Shown here: piece after piece, positions 7,918-17,420 of the stretch
Numbering within the stretch: position 1 is the first letter of the stretch
How the letters are laid out: each line of letters begins with the position of its first letter
Origin: Actinopolyspora biskrensis
GTDB lineage: Bacteria > Actinomycetota > Actinomycetes > Mycobacteriales > Pseudonocardiaceae
Assembly (NCBI RefSeq): GCF_013408175.1
Contig: NZ_JACBYW010000006.1
Span: 186,001 to 250,000, forward strand
DNA length: 64,000 nucleotides
Reading direction: 5' to 3'
Translations under genes and position numbers: made by a program
The notes under the pieces: model-generated
The model's input: the letters and a program-made list of their open reading frames with translations, nothing else
The model's database searches: none
What the model was told of the DNA's origin: nothing

Positions 7918-9006
7918 CTACGAGTTTACCCCCTCCGCCGCGCGGGATTCAGCCCGCGAGGAGCCCCGGGGACGCAGGGTCACCGGATGGATCGGCTCCC
8001 GCCCCCCGACGACTGTGTACAGACCGCGACGAGCCGCGCTCCTGTCCACCAGCCACGTGTACACCACGACAGCGACCATGAGGGGCGCCACCTGGGCGAG
8101 CGGGTAGTTCCCGCCCTGCTCGACACCGGGGACCCCCGACAGCCCCGCTATGAACAAACTCAGGCTGTTGTTGCTCACGTGCAGCGCGATGGCCGCTTCC
8201 AGACCTCCGGTGCGAATGCTGAGCCAGCACATGGCCCCGGCCATCAACAACAACTCGGCCCACACCGCGGGATCCGTGTACCCGTGCCCGGACAGGAAGA
8301 CCAAGGAGGACACCACGATGCCCAACCACGGCACCCGGAACCAGGCGTTGAGGGTCTGCAGCAGCAGCCCGCGGAAAACCAGCTCCTCGGCCGCGCTCTG
8401 CACCGGCACGACGATCACGGCTATCAGCACGATCGACGAGTACGACCACCAGCCGGGAAACCCCTCGAGGAGGGGGATCCCCGCGAACACCTGGAGCAGC
8501 AGGCTGACGCCGAACATCGTGCCGAAGACGAGCAGCCCCCACAGCAGAGCCGCACCGAGCCAACCGGCCCGGAAGCCGCCCACCACGCTCACCAGGCTCG
8601 CCGGGTTTCGACGCTGAGTCCAGCGAGCTGTCAGCACGGCGGCGGGAATCAGCGCCACGAGCAACGCGAAGCTGAAGAACAGCATCAGCAACGGATCGCG
8701 CAACAAGTCCTCGGGGCTCAGCGCCGGATCGGACACGACACGCAGCACCCGGGTGGGCATCCCCACCAGCACCGTGCCGACGAACAGCACTGTCGTGCAG
8801 ATCAACGCGACCGCGGTGGTTCCGGCGAAGACCAGCAGCGTCACCAGCGGGCGCCACCAGCGGTGCGCCGGATTGCGCGCGAGCATGTCGAACGGCGTTC
8901 CCGGTGCCGCCCGGACCACCCCTCGAGCGGGCGGGGGCTCCGCCGCGAGCGGGTGCTCCTCCCCTGCGGCTCCTGGCTGGTCGGCGCGTGCGAAATGGTC
9001 GGACAC
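7918..9006 (-). CDS. CPBP-family intramembrane metalloprotease (CAAX/Abi type)
   Basis: This 362-aa polytopic protein has about eight hydrophobic segments. The CPBP (Abi, PF02517) motifs sit in membrane segments in the expected order: EELVFRG, the conserved His in FLSGHGY, and HVSNN. These are the Glu/His residues of Rce1-like glutamic endopeptidases. Bacterial relatives have roles in peptide maturation, self-immunity or protein sorting. The N-terminal 40 residues are polar and likely cytoplasmic. It is transcribed toward the stress-type gene, 176 bases away. No bacteriocin-like precursor is visible nearby, so a housekeeping role is as likely as immunity. Confidence 0.85.
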   Translation of the reverse strand: MSDHFARADQPGAAGEEHPLAAEPPPARGVVRAAPGTPFDMLARNPAHRWWRPLVTLLVFAGTTAVALICTTVLFVGTVLVGMPTRVLRVVSDPALSPEDLLRDPLLMLFFSFALLVALIPAAVLTARWTQRRNPASLVSVVGGFRAGWLGAALLWGLLVFGTMFGVSLLLQVFAGIPLLEGFPGWWSYSSIVLIAVIVVPVQSAAEELVFRGLLLQTLNAWFRVPWLGIVVSSLVFLSGHGYTDPAVWAELLLMAGAMCWLSIRTGGLEAAIALHVSNNSLSLFIAGLSGVPGVEQGGNYPLAQVAPLMVAVVVYTWLVDRSAARRGLYTVVGGREPIHPVTLRPRGSSRAESRAAEGVNS

Positions 9007-9136
9007 ACCGGAATAGTAGGCCCGCTCCCGCTCCGCTCACCCGATACACCCGGGAGAGTGATCAACCGGGCGGCGTGCGAACCGGACTCACCGGCGGATT
9101 CCGCGCCGGTGGCGTGCCCGCCCGAGCACCTCCGGG

Positions 9137-12100
9137 TCACCCGCTGCCGGCTCCCACCCCGCTGGTCTCGGAGGTCCGCACCGTGGCTGCTCGGCTCCCG
9201 CCGACGAGCCCGCCCCGCGCCCGCGGACGCGGGCGGAGCACGTCGGCGATGCTCAGCAGCAGGGTTTGCGCCCAAGCCGTCGAGACCGCGGCCAGCGTCA
9301 TCCAGCCGGGAACCGACCAGTCGAAGGCGATCGCCACGCCGAGCGTGGTCCCGAACGAGACCAGAGCGAGCACCGTCGCGGCGATCCTGCCGCCCTTCCG
9401 CAAGGCGAAGCTCGCGTACCAGACGATCCACACGGCCACGAACGACACACCGAGCGGCCCCAGCCGCGGTCCCGCGCCGAGCGCCCAGTAGCCGAGAGCC
9501 GCGAACAGCCCTCCGGCCACGAGTGCGCCGAGCCAGCGCGTGGCGTTCGAACCGGAACGTGGCACGGACAACCACCCCCAGCGGGCGGCCGCGAGCACGG
9601 CGAGGAGGGCGGCCGTCCCGCCGACCACCCCGACCCCCGTGCCGGAGAGCTCGTAGAGCCGCAGCCAGCCCCACACCCCGTCCTCGTCGGCCGACCCGAC
9701 GAGAACCGTCGCGGCCGCACCGGTCATCACGCAGACCGCGGCGCGGCGCGGAGCGGCCAGCCCGAAAGCGATCAACAGGAGCACGGGTTTCGCGACCGTC
9801 ACGGCCAGCGCCGCCAGCACGCCGCGAAAACCCCTCCACCGCGGCAGGAGAGCGCGGTGGGCCAGCAGGGTGAACCGGGTCGCCATCGAGGCCGTGCGGT
9901 CCTCGGCGAGGTCGTCGCAGCGCTGTTTGCCCACGTCGTAGCTCCGCACCGCGGAGTCCAGCGCGCGCGGGTCACGCCTGATCGGCACGTCGCTCGCAGC
10001 CGGGTCGGCTCCCGAGGCGACCGCCTCCACGAACGGCAGTTCCTCGGCCACGGCGGTCCACTGCAAGCGCTCCGTCACGGCCGCTCTGGTGGCCCTCAAC
10101 GGGTGCTCGTCCTCGGGGTTCGCGAACAGGGCCTCCAGCTCCGCCCGCACCGCACCGGAGCGTTCGGCCCAGCGTTCCGTGAGGAACTCGCGCCACTGCC
10201 TGGTCGTGGACTCGTCCATCTCCCCGAGCTCGGCGGTGGTGGGCTCGCACAGGATCGCCTGGAGCTCGTCACCCGTCCGGGAAGCACCGGAAGCACCGTG
10301 CCCGAGCAACCGCCCCGGTTCGATCAGCATCTCCACGATGCTCGCCACGGCATCGAGCCGTCCCCACATCCAGTCGTTGGCCCGCCACTTGGCCGAGAGG
10401 AAGGCCGCGAAGTTCCCCATCCCAGAGCCCCGGACCTTGTCCGGAACCGGGATCCGGCCGTTCCCGTCGCGCAGCGCCGTGAACGGCAACGGGCTGGACT
10501 GGTCCCCGGCCAAACGGTGCAGCAGCACCCGCGACTCGTCGCCGTCCCCCACACCCAGCGGGACCCCGATGACCACCAGCGCGCGCAGCAACCACGCCGC
10601 GTCCCCGTCGGAGGCGGTTTCCAGGAAGGCGCGCGTCACCCGGTCGAGGTCCGCGAGACCTTCCTCGCTCGTGGCTTCCAGCACCTTTCCCGCGAGACGG
10701 TCCAGCACCGCCCAGCCCTCGGCGACCGGGTCCACCCCGGTGTCGGAATCGGCCGCCTCGAAACCCGACGACTCCACGACGGAGGACAGCTCGGCCGCGA
10801 AGTCGGCCAGCCGTCGCTGGAAAACCGCGCCGAAGCCCGGCTCCTCGGCCGGAACGCTGTCCAGCAGCGGGTCCAGCAGCGCCCCCATCGGGGACGGAAG
10901 AGCGTGTTGCAGCCGGTACCGCCGCTGCCACACGCACCCGATCCAGCCGTCCAGCTCGGCCCGGACGAAGACCGGCTCGGTGCGCGCCGCGTGTACCCAG
11001 CAGCGGGCGGCGTACCCTTCCAGGGTCTCGAAGACGGCGCGCAACCGGTACAGGCTCCCCTTGAGCACGCCGAAACGTTCCGTGGGCAGCGCACAGTGGG
11101 CTTCGAGCTCGCGGGTCCAGCGCAGGCACTCGTCCACCGCGGCCAGCAGCGTGTCCGAGTCGCCGAAGACCTCGGCCGGGCGCCGAAAAGCCTCGCCGCG
11201 GTGGTGGTGCACGAGTCGTTCGCGCAACCCGGTGCAGGCGGTCGCTGGCCAGTCCAGCAGCGGTTGCTTGGGCAGCGGGCCCAGCAGCGGGGTCCCCGCG
11301 GTGTCCTTCGGAGCCGTCAGCAGCTCGTACACGCTCTCGGCACGGGCTTCGGCGAACCGCTCGGCGTGCTCCACGCGAACCGCGCTCATGCGGGCGTTCA
11401 GCCAGCCCCAGCGGTCCGGACGCGGCGTATCGGCCAGCTCCGTGAAAACGGCATCGCGCCTGCCTGCCGCCTTGCGCGCGCGGCGATTGTGCTCTTCGAT
11501 GGCCTCGATGTCGGTGAGCAGGCTCTCCTGCCCGAGCTTCGCCCGCAGCGCCGTGGCCGTGACCGCGCGTGCGAAACCGGCCGTGCGTTCGGAGGGCTCC
11601 TTCGGGTCCGGTTCGGGGTTGAGGTAGAGCAGCCACCGTTCCGTGGGCGTGTCCGCCTCGACCTGCCGTATCGCCTCGACCGCCGCCGTGACGGGTATGT
11701 TGTCCAGCACCCCGCCGTCCATGGCCCGGAAGCGCGCACCGTCCGAACAGGTCGTCTCGGAGAACCTCCCGTACATGTTGGGCGATCCGGAGGCACTGTC
11801 CACCGCGGAACCGTCCGCCGTGCGGGTTCCGTTCCCGCGCTCCGCGTCGTCGCGGGCCGTGGACCGGAAGACCGCGGGCTCGAAGGCGAACGGGAAAGAG
11901 GACGTGGTGCGGGCCGCCTGGGCGAGCAGCCGCGCCGTGTCCGCCGGCCGCTCCGCGGAACCGAAATCGCTGAGCGGCTCCCCCGGCCGCCCCCTGTGCC
12001 TGAACCGGAACATCGCCTGGCGACGTGCCTTGCCGAACTCCGTGCCCGCCGCGTCGAAATGCCGCTCGGAGACCGGGTCCAGCAGCGTGGCCGTCAACAG

Positions 12101-12592
12101 CAGCTCCACCCGCCGGACCGACTCCTCGTCGGAGCCGTTCCCGATCCCCTCGGCCAGCAGTTCGTCCAGTTCGGCGCGGAAGTAGCCGTCACCCTCCAGC
12201 AGCGACTCGGGGCGGGGTTCCCAGGGACGGGGAACGGGACGTGCCATGGCCTCCAGGTCGGCCAACCTGATCCACGCGCGCCGCATCACCCCGAACGGCA
12301 TCCCGTAGACGAGCGATGTGGCCAGCAGCGTGGCGTTGAGCCCGCCGGCCGAGGTTCCGGCGAGCACGTCCAGCTCGACCGAGTCGTACCCGGCGAGTTC
12401 GGCCAGCGCGGCCCAGGGGTGCCGGGAGCGGGGGCCCGACTCCCGCTCCTCCTGGTGGGAGACCCAACGCCGCAGCCGGTCCGTCTCGGCCACGGCTCCC
12501 CCGATCCACACGGCCATGCTGGCCCCACCACGCAGCGCCAGCGCGAGACGCAGCTCTCGGGAGGACCGCGAATTCGACTCGTGGCTGGACAC
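9137..12592 (-). CDS. Giant patatin-like phospholipase with DUF3376 and C-terminal membrane region
   Basis: This 1151-aa protein has an N-terminal patatin-like acyl hydrolase domain. The oxyanion-hole Gly run is RGGASMAVWIGG (residues 21-32), the nucleophile elbow is GTSAGG (Ser81), and the catalytic Asp lies in MDGGVLDN (Asp292), so the Ser-Asp dyad is intact. The middle (about 300-940) is a long helical region typical of patatin-related DUF3376 proteins. The last 180 residues contain about five membrane helices, anchoring it in the membrane. Members are presumed phospholipases or lipid acyl hydrolases. It reads in the same direction as, and directly downstream of, pstB, but a strong stem-loop lies between them. 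Confidence 0.85.
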   Translation of the reverse strand: MSSHESNSRSSRELRLALALRGGASMAVWIGGAVAETDRLRRWVSHQEERESGPRSRHPWAALAELAGYDSVELDVLAGTSAGGLNATLLATSLVYGMPFGVMRRAWIRLADLEAMARPVPRPWEPRPESLLEGDGYFRAELDELLAEGIGNGSDEESVRRVELLLTATLLDPVSERHFDAAGTEFGKARRQAMFRFRHRGRPGEPLSDFGSAERPADTARLLAQAARTTSSFPFAFEPAVFRSTARDDAERGNGTRTADGSAVDSASGSPNMYGRFSETTCSDGARFRAMDGGVLDNIPVTAAVEAIRQVEADTPTERWLLYLNPEPDPKEPSERTAGFARAVTATALRAKLGQESLLTDIEAIEEHNRRARKAAGRRDAVFTELADTPRPDRWGWLNARMSAVRVEHAERFAEARAESVYELLTAPKDTAGTPLLGPLPKQPLLDWPATACTGLRERLVHHHRGEAFRRPAEVFGDSDTLLAAVDECLRWTRELEAHCALPTERFGVLKGSLYRLRAVFETLEGYAARCWVHAARTEPVFVRAELDGWIGCVWQRRYRLQHALPSPMGALLDPLLDSVPAEEPGFGAVFQRRLADFAAELSSVVESSGFEAADSDTGVDPVAEGWAVLDRLAGKVLEATSEEGLADLDRVTRAFLETASDGDAAWLLRALVVIGVPLGVGDGDESRVLLHRLAGDQSSPLPFTALRDGNGRIPVPDKVRGSGMGNFAAFLSAKWRANDWMWGRLDAVASIVEMLIEPGRLLGHGASGASRTGDELQAILCEPTTAELGEMDESTTRQWREFLTERWAERSGAVRAELEALFANPEDEHPLRATRAAVTERLQWTAVAEELPFVEAVASGADPAASDVPIRRDPRALDSAVRSYDVGKQRCDDLAEDRTASMATRFTLLAHRALLPRWRGFRGVLAALAVTVAKPVLLLIAFGLAAPRRAAVCVMTGAAATVLVGSADEDGVWGWLRLYELSGTGVGVVGGTAALLAVLAAARWGWLSVPRSGSNATRWLGALVAGGLFAALGYWALGAGPRLGPLGVSFVAVWIVWYASFALRKGGRIAATVLALVSFGTTLGVAIAFDWSVPGWMTLAAVSTAWAQTLLLSIADVLRPRPRARGGLVGGSRAATVRTSETSGVGAGSG

Positions 12593-12700
12593 TTCGGACC
12601 CGCCCCTCGATCGACAAGACCGGTTGCGACCCGCAAACTACCCTTCACACGGACCGGGCGGGAACTGCCGACCGGGCGATTCGGCCGAACGCACCACGAA

Positions 12701-12738
12701 CCGACGACCTCCGGGCGTGGCTACCGGAGAGTCGTCGG
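12701..12738 (-). terminator. Stem-loop after pstB
   Basis: CCGACGAC (12701-12708) pairs with GTCGTCGG (12731-12738), and an inner TCCGG pairs with CCGGA, giving 13 base pairs with a small bulge and a 9-base loop. It lies 20 bases beyond the pstB stop, so it probably ends the pst transcript before the patatin gene. Confidence 0.6.
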
Positions 12739-12758
12739 CCCGGTTACGGAAACGTCGA

Positions 12759-13538
12759 TCAGCCGAAGCGGCCGGAGATGTACTCCTCCGTGTCCGTGTG
12801 GGTGGGGGTCGAGAAGATCGTCGGCGTCTCGTCGATCTCGACCAGCTCCCCCGGTTCCCCGGTGCCGCCGATGTTGAAGAACCCCGTGTAGTTGCTCACC
12901 CGCGCGGCCTGCTGCATGTTGTGGGTGACGATGACGATGGTGTAGTTCTCCTTGAGCTCGGCCATCAGGTCCTCGATCGCGTGCGTCGAGATGGGGTCGA
13001 GCGCCGAACAGGGCTCGTCCATCAGCAGCACGTCGGGCTTGACGGCGATGGCCCGCGCTATGCAGAGCCGCTGCTGTTGCCCACCGGAGAGTCCGGACCC
13101 CGGCTTGCCGAGGCGGTCCTTGACCTCCTCCCAGAGGTTGGCACCGCGCAACGACTCCTCGACGATTCCGTCCAATTCGGACTTGCGTATCCGCTTGTGG
13201 TTGAGCCGCAGCCCCGCCGCCACGTTCTCGTAGACCGACATCGTCGGGAACGGGTTCGGCCGCTGGAAGACCATGCCGACGTGCTTGCGGACGTCGACCG
13301 GGTCCACGCCGGGCGCGTACAGGTCCTGCTCGTCCATGACGACCCGCCCCTCCACGCGCGCGGCGGGGATGAGCTCGTGCATGCGGTTGAGCGCCCGCAG
13401 GTAGGTGGATTTGCCGCACCCGGAGGGGCCGATCAACGCGGTGATCGCGCGCGGATGGATCGTCATGGACACGTTCCGCACAGCGCGGAAGGAGCCGTAG
13501 TAGATGTCCAGGTCCTCGACTTCGATGCGCTTCGCCAT
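12759..13538 (-). CDS. pstB: Phosphate ABC transporter ATPase PstB
   Basis: This 259-aa ATPase energises high-affinity phosphate import. Walker A is GPSGCGKST (37-45), the Q-loop region is FQRPNPFP (91-98, a PstB hallmark), the ABC signature is LSGGQQQR (150-157) and Walker B is VLLMDEP (170-176), followed by the D-loop and the H-loop VTHNM. It is the last gene of the leftward pstSCAB operon, 26 bases after pstA. No phoU follows. The stop is followed by a stem-loop. Confidence 0.97.
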   Translation of the reverse strand: MAKRIEVEDLDIYYGSFRAVRNVSMTIHPRAITALIGPSGCGKSTYLRALNRMHELIPAARVEGRVVMDEQDLYAPGVDPVDVRKHVGMVFQRPNPFPTMSVYENVAAGLRLNHKRIRKSELDGIVEESLRGANLWEEVKDRLGKPGSGLSGGQQQRLCIARAIAVKPDVLLMDEPCSALDPISTHAIEDLMAELKENYTIVIVTHNMQQAARVSNYTGFFNIGGTGEPGELVEIDETPTIFSTPTHTDTEEYISGRFG

Positions 13539-13564
13539 TGCTGGCTCCTATCCGGTTCGGCGAT

Positions 13565-14656
13565 TCAGCTGCGAGTTTTCGGCGCGAAGAACAGGGAGAT
13601 CGACCGGGCCACCAGGTTGAGCACCATCACGATGAGCATGAGCGTCAGCGCGGCGGTCCAGGCACGCGCCAGATAGGGCTCTGGGGGAACCCCCGGGCTC
13701 GCGTACTCGTAGTAGGAGAAGACCGAGAGAGTGGCCATCTGCCCGGAGAAGGGGTTGAAGTTGGTGCTCGCCGTCGTACCCGTGGCGATGAGCAGCGGGG
13801 CCGTCTCGCCGACCACGCGCGCTATGGCCAGCGTCACGCCGGTGCTGATACCGGCGACGGCCGTCGGCAGCACCACGCGCAGAATCACCTTCCACTTCGG
13901 CGTTCCCAGCGCGAAGGCCGCTTCGCGCAGGTCGTCCGGAACGAGCTTGATCATCTCCTCGCTGGACCGCACCACGATGGGGATCATCAGCACGCTCAGG
14001 GCGACGGCTCCGGCGAAACCGTTGATGGTTCCGGCGCCGAACACCAGGGTGAACAGCGCGTAGGCGAACAGACCGGCCACGATGGAGGGAATGCCCGTCA
14101 TCACGTCCACGAAGAACGTGATCGACTTGGCCAGCCGCCCTCTGCCGTACTCGACCAGGTAGACCGCGGTGGCCAAACCGATGGGCACCGACATCAGCGT
14201 GGCCAGTCCGCTGGTGATCAGCGTGCCCGTGATCGCGTGGTAGGCACCGCCACCGTCTCCGACCACCCCGCGCATCGAGTAGGAGAAGAACTTCCCGTCG
14301 AACCGTTCCGCTCCCCTCGAGATCACCGTGATCACCACGGAGATCAGGGGGGTCAACGCGATCAGGAAGGCCGAGGTGACCACGGAGGTGAAGGCGCGGT
14401 CGGCGGCCTTGCGCCTTCCCTCGGCCGAACGTGACCACACGTACATCCCCGCCGTGTACAGCACCACGACGAGGAGCACGAACAGCGTGACGGAAAAACC
14501 CGTCAGGGCCGCGACGACGGCGGCCACCAGGGTCGCCGCGCCCAGGGCGCCCCACGACGCCCTCCGCGGCAGCGAACCGCGGACCAGCCGTGTGGAGTCG
14601 CCGGGCGGGTCCGTTTCCGGGGGCGCGGGGCGGGATTTGGTGGGGGTGCTCATCAA
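13565..14656 (-). CDS. pstA: Phosphate ABC transporter permease PstA
   Basis: This 363-aa inner-membrane permease is one half of the phosphate channel. After a 40-residue polar N-terminus, longer than in E. coli, come about six to eight membrane helices. The permease coupling (EAA-like) motif is in the ELREAAFALGTPKWKVI-type stretch (ReaAFALGTPKWKVILRV). The ATG overlaps the pstC stop by 4 bases, so translation is probably coupled. It acts with PstC and PstB. Confidence 0.95.
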   Translation of the reverse strand: MMSTPTKSRPAPPETDPPGDSTRLVRGSLPRRASWGALGAATLVAAVVAALTGFSVTLFVLLVVVLYTAGMYVWSRSAEGRRKAADRAFTSVVTSAFLIALTPLISVVITVISRGAERFDGKFFSYSMRGVVGDGGGAYHAITGTLITSGLATLMSVPIGLATAVYLVEYGRGRLAKSITFFVDVMTGIPSIVAGLFAYALFTLVFGAGTINGFAGAVALSVLMIPIVVRSSEEMIKLVPDDLREAAFALGTPKWKVILRVVLPTAVAGISTGVTLAIARVVGETAPLLIATGTTASTNFNPFSGQMATLSVFSYYEYASPGVPPEPYLARAWTAALTLMLIVMVLNLVARSISLFFAPKTRS

Positions 14657-15600
14657 CTGGCTCCGGAGAAGTCGGTGCGGCGGTTGATGACCGCTCGGGC
14701 GATCATGTTGACGACAAGCGTTATGGCGAACAGCACCAGGCCGGACGCGATCAGGGCGTCGATGGCGACACCGGAGGACTCGGGGAACTCGAGCGCGATG
14801 TTGGCCGCGATCGTCGCCGGATTGCCGGAGCTGATCAGGTTGAAGGTGATCCCTCCCGAGGCCGAGAGCACGATCGCCACGGCCATCGTCTCCCCCAGCG
14901 CACGTCCCAGACCGAGCATGGAACCGCTCAGGATGCTGGAGCCCCCGAACGGGAGCACCGCCGTTCTGATCATTTCCAGCCGGGTCGCCCCGAGCGCCAG
15001 GGCGGCCTCCTCGTAGAGCTTCGGGGTCTGCAGGAAGGCCTCGCGGATCACCGCCGTGATGATCGGGAGGATCATCACGGCCAGCACCAGCGCGGTGGTG
15101 AACATGGTGCGACCGGTGGTGGAGGCCGGACCCGCGAAGAGCGGGATGAAACCGAGGTTCTCGGCCAGCCAGCCCGTCGGCGTCAGCGTGGCCGGGGCCA
15201 GCACCGTGAATCCCCAGAGCCCGTAGATGATGCTCGGAACGGCCGCGAGCAGGTCGATCACGTAGCCCAGCAGCTGGGCGAGTCTGCGCGGGGCGTAGTG
15301 CGTGATGAACAGGGCGATGAGCACTGCGAGCGGGGCGGCGAGCACCAGGGCCAGCGCCGCGGCCAGCAGGGTGCCGAACACCAGCGGCCAGATGTACAGG
15401 ACGAGGCCGCCCTCACCGGGAATCTCCTCCGCGGGCGCCACGAAGGCCGGCCAGGCCTCGATCAGCAGAAAAGCGGCCACACCCGCCAGCACCACCAGGA
15501 TCAGCACACCGGCGCCGGTGGTGATCCCTCTGAAGGCCTGGTCGGCGGGCCGCTTGCGTGCGCGACGGCCTTGCACGGCGTCTTGTCCGATACTGCTCAC
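14653..15600 (-). CDS. pstC: Phosphate ABC transporter permease PstC
   Basis: This 315-aa permease has six membrane helices and the EAA coupling loop (YEEAALALGATRLEMIR). It pairs with PstA to form the phosphate translocation path. It follows pstS after a 216-base gap containing two stem-loops, an arrangement that would let pstS be made in excess over the membrane components. The start codon has no competing upstream start with better coding character. Confidence 0.95.
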   Translation of the reverse strand: MSSIGQDAVQGRRARKRPADQAFRGITTGAGVLILVVLAGVAAFLLIEAWPAFVAPAEEIPGEGGLVLYIWPLVFGTLLAAALALVLAAPLAVLIALFITHYAPRRLAQLLGYVIDLLAAVPSIIYGLWGFTVLAPATLTPTGWLAENLGFIPLFAGPASTTGRTMFTTALVLAVMILPIITAVIREAFLQTPKLYEEAALALGATRLEMIRTAVLPFGGSSILSGSMLGLGRALGETMAVAIVLSASGGITFNLISSGNPATIAANIALEFPESSGVAIDALIASGLVLFAITLVVNMIARAVINRRTDFSGAS

Positions 15601-15682
15601 GGACGGTCCCTTCGGATATTCCCGGTCGGACGGCGGTGTTTCACTGCCGGAACCCGCCGTCGAGCCGAGTCCTCACGGGTGA

Positions 15683-15718
15683 GCGGCGGCCCGGGGCGGA
15701 ACCGTCCCGGGCCGCCGC
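15683..15718 (-). terminator. Strong stem-loop between pstS and pstC
   Basis: A perfect 13-bp inverted repeat, GCGGCGGCCCGGG (15683-15695) with CCCGGGCCGCCGC (15706-15718), surrounds a 10-base loop. It lacks a T-run. As the second of two hairpins after pstS it could act as a partial terminator or as a 3' stabiliser of a short pstS mRNA. Confidence 0.6.
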
Positions 15719-15762
15719 GATCACCGTTCGTCGAGATCTCGGCCGGCGGACTCTCGGCTCGG

Positions 15763-15780
15763 CCCCCGCGTTCGCGGGGG
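15763..15780 (-). terminator. Stem-loop close to pstS stop
   Basis: CCCCCGCG (15763-15770) and CGCGGGGG (15773-15780) are perfect complements with a 2-base centre (a TTCG tetraloop when the closing pair is open). It sits about 37 bases downstream of the pstS stop, in front of the larger 15683-15718 hairpin. Confidence 0.55.
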
Positions 15781-15816
15781 TCCCTTCGTTCCCTTCCGGC
15801 GTTGGGAACGAGCGGA

Positions 15817-16908
15817 TCAGCCGTTCGCGCCGATGGCTTCGACGGCGGGGCGCAGTTCTTCGCGCAGTGCCTGGGAGATGGGGGCGGAGCCTGCCGAGTC
15901 GGCCGCCTTCCGCTGTCCCTCCTCGCTCAGGATGTACTCGAAGTAGGAGCGGACGAGCTCACCTGTCTCGGCGTCCTCGTAGTTGCCGCAGGCCATCCCG
16001 TAGGAGACCAGCACGATGGGGTAGGTGCCCGACTCGGTGGTGTCCCGTGCCAGGTCGTAGGCGAACACGTGCTCGCCCTGGTCCTTCTTGCGCTCGGAGA
16101 CCTCCAGCACCTTGGCGGCCGCCTCGGGGGAGTAGGAAACGAACTCGTCGCCGACCCCGACGGCCACCTGCCCCAGGTCACCGGCCTGACTGGCGTCCAG
16201 GTAACCGATGGTTCCCTGGCCGGCGTCGATGGCGCTCTTGACTCCCGAGGTCCCCTTGGCCGCCTCGCCACCGGGAACCGGCCAGTCACCGCTCACCTCG
16301 TGGGGCCAGGCGTTCGGTGCGGCCGTGGACAGGTAGTCGGTGAAGTTCTCCGTCGTACCGGACTCGTCGGAGCGGTTCACCGGGGTGATGGGGGTGTCCG
16401 GCAGGTCGACGCCCGGATTGGCCTCGGCGATCTCCGGGGCGTTCCACTCGGTGATCTGCTGGTTGAAGATCTTCGCGATCGTCGCGGGGCGAAGGTTCAG
16501 CTTCTCGACGCCCTCGAGGTTGAAGGACACCGCGACCGGGGAGACGTACACCGGGAGCTCGACGAGATCGCCGCAGCGCTCCTTGGCCTTGGACAGCTCA
16601 TCGCCTTCCAGCGCGGCGTCGGTACCGCCGAAGTCGCTGGCCCCCGAGACGAAGCGCTCGCGCCCACCGCCGGAACCGATGGGCGAGTAATTGATCGTGA
16701 GGTCCGGATTCTTCTCGGAGAAGGCCGCGCGCCAGGCCTGCTGTGCGGCCTCTTGGGAACTGGCACCGGCCCCGTCGATAGTTCCGGACAGTCCCGAACC
16801 GTCGCCCGACCCGGACTCCTCGTTGGCGGCGCCACATGCCCCGAGAACCAGGGTCAGCGTCGTTACCGCCGCACCGGCGACAACACGTCTGACAATACTG
16901 CGCTGCAC
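15817..16908 (-). CDS. pstS: Phosphate-binding lipoprotein PstS
   Basis: This 363-aa protein is the extracellular phosphate-binding component of the Pst importer. The signal peptide ends in a lipobox LGAC (Cys25 becomes the lipidated N-terminus), then a Gly/Ser-rich linker, then the PstS fold. Phosphate-binding motifs are visible in GAGASSQ, the Ser/Gly run IGSGGGRERF, ASDFGGTDAAL and RSDESGTTENF. It is the promoter-proximal gene of pstSCAB. The start is a GTG preceded by AAGGGG. A PHO-box-like direct repeat about 75-110 bases upstream suggests control by a PhoP-type regulator under phosphate limitation. Confidence 0.95.
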   Translation of the reverse strand: MQRSIVRRVVAGAAVTTLTLVLGACGAANEESGSGDGSGLSGTIDGAGASSQEAAQQAWRAAFSEKNPDLTINYSPIGSGGGRERFVSGASDFGGTDAALEGDELSKAKERCGDLVELPVYVSPVAVSFNLEGVEKLNLRPATIAKIFNQQITEWNAPEIAEANPGVDLPDTPITPVNRSDESGTTENFTDYLSTAAPNAWPHEVSGDWPVPGGEAAKGTSGVKSAIDAGQGTIGYLDASQAGDLGQVAVGVGDEFVSYSPEAAAKVLEVSERKKDQGEHVFAYDLARDTTESGTYPIVLVSYGMACGNYEDAETGELVRSYFEYILSEEGQRKAADSAGSAPISQALREELRPAVEAIGANG

Positions 16909-17420
16909 AGGTAGCCCCTTTTCACGCTGCTGCGACCGGGCTTACCGGCCGAGGTCTGCACTGGCGGTGAAAACGTTAAACCGAAAAGGTGACGTGGCGA
17001 ATCAACCGAGATGAACAGCAATGGAATAACAAACCACGGAAATCGTTCGCCACGCCGGGACGACGAAAAGGACACACTGTGGAATCGCACCGAAAACAAG
17101 TGGTCAGCTCCACTCCACACCGCGGGAGAACCAGCATTTCCGCTGAAAGCAAACACAAGACGACATCCCGAACACGGAGGGTTACGGAGAGTTTCGGGAA
17201 TCCGTCCGGAGTTGCCGACAGCGCTCCGGCCGGTACGCTCGTTCGAGCGTTCGACGACGCCCTTCGCCCCACGACGAAAACGGAACTTTGCGCAGCTGGT
17301 CGGCTGCCGCCCGCGTGGTCGGGGCCTCGGGAGCGTCGCGGGGCACCCCGAGCAGCAACCCGAACTAACTTCTGCCGGAGGTTCCCGGCCACGGCGGCGC
17401 CGGAACGGGAAAACGCTCCG
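16909..17420. other. AT-richer promoter region upstream of pstS
   Basis: Around 510 bases between pstS and the HAD-like gene. The part next to pstS (16960-17180) is clearly richer in A/T than the surroundings, as expected for a regulated promoter. Open frames here have no coding character. Apart from the candidate PHO box, no gene or repeat was seen. Confidence 0.5.
16984..17016 (-). promoter_or_regulatory. Candidate PHO box for pstS
   Basis: Read on the minus strand the site is three 11-base units beginning GTTCATC, TTGATTC and CGTCACC. The first and third fit the actinobacterial PhoP direct-repeat unit (GTTCAYC) well and the middle one poorly. It lies about 75-108 bases upstream of the pstS start codon. 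Assignment rests on motif similarity and location only. Confidence 0.4.

Noticed and set aside
7918-9006. CPBP protease gene as a bacteriocin immunity determinant
   Set aside because: No precursor peptide, maturation enzyme or exporter lies nearby. Membership of the family alone is not evidence.
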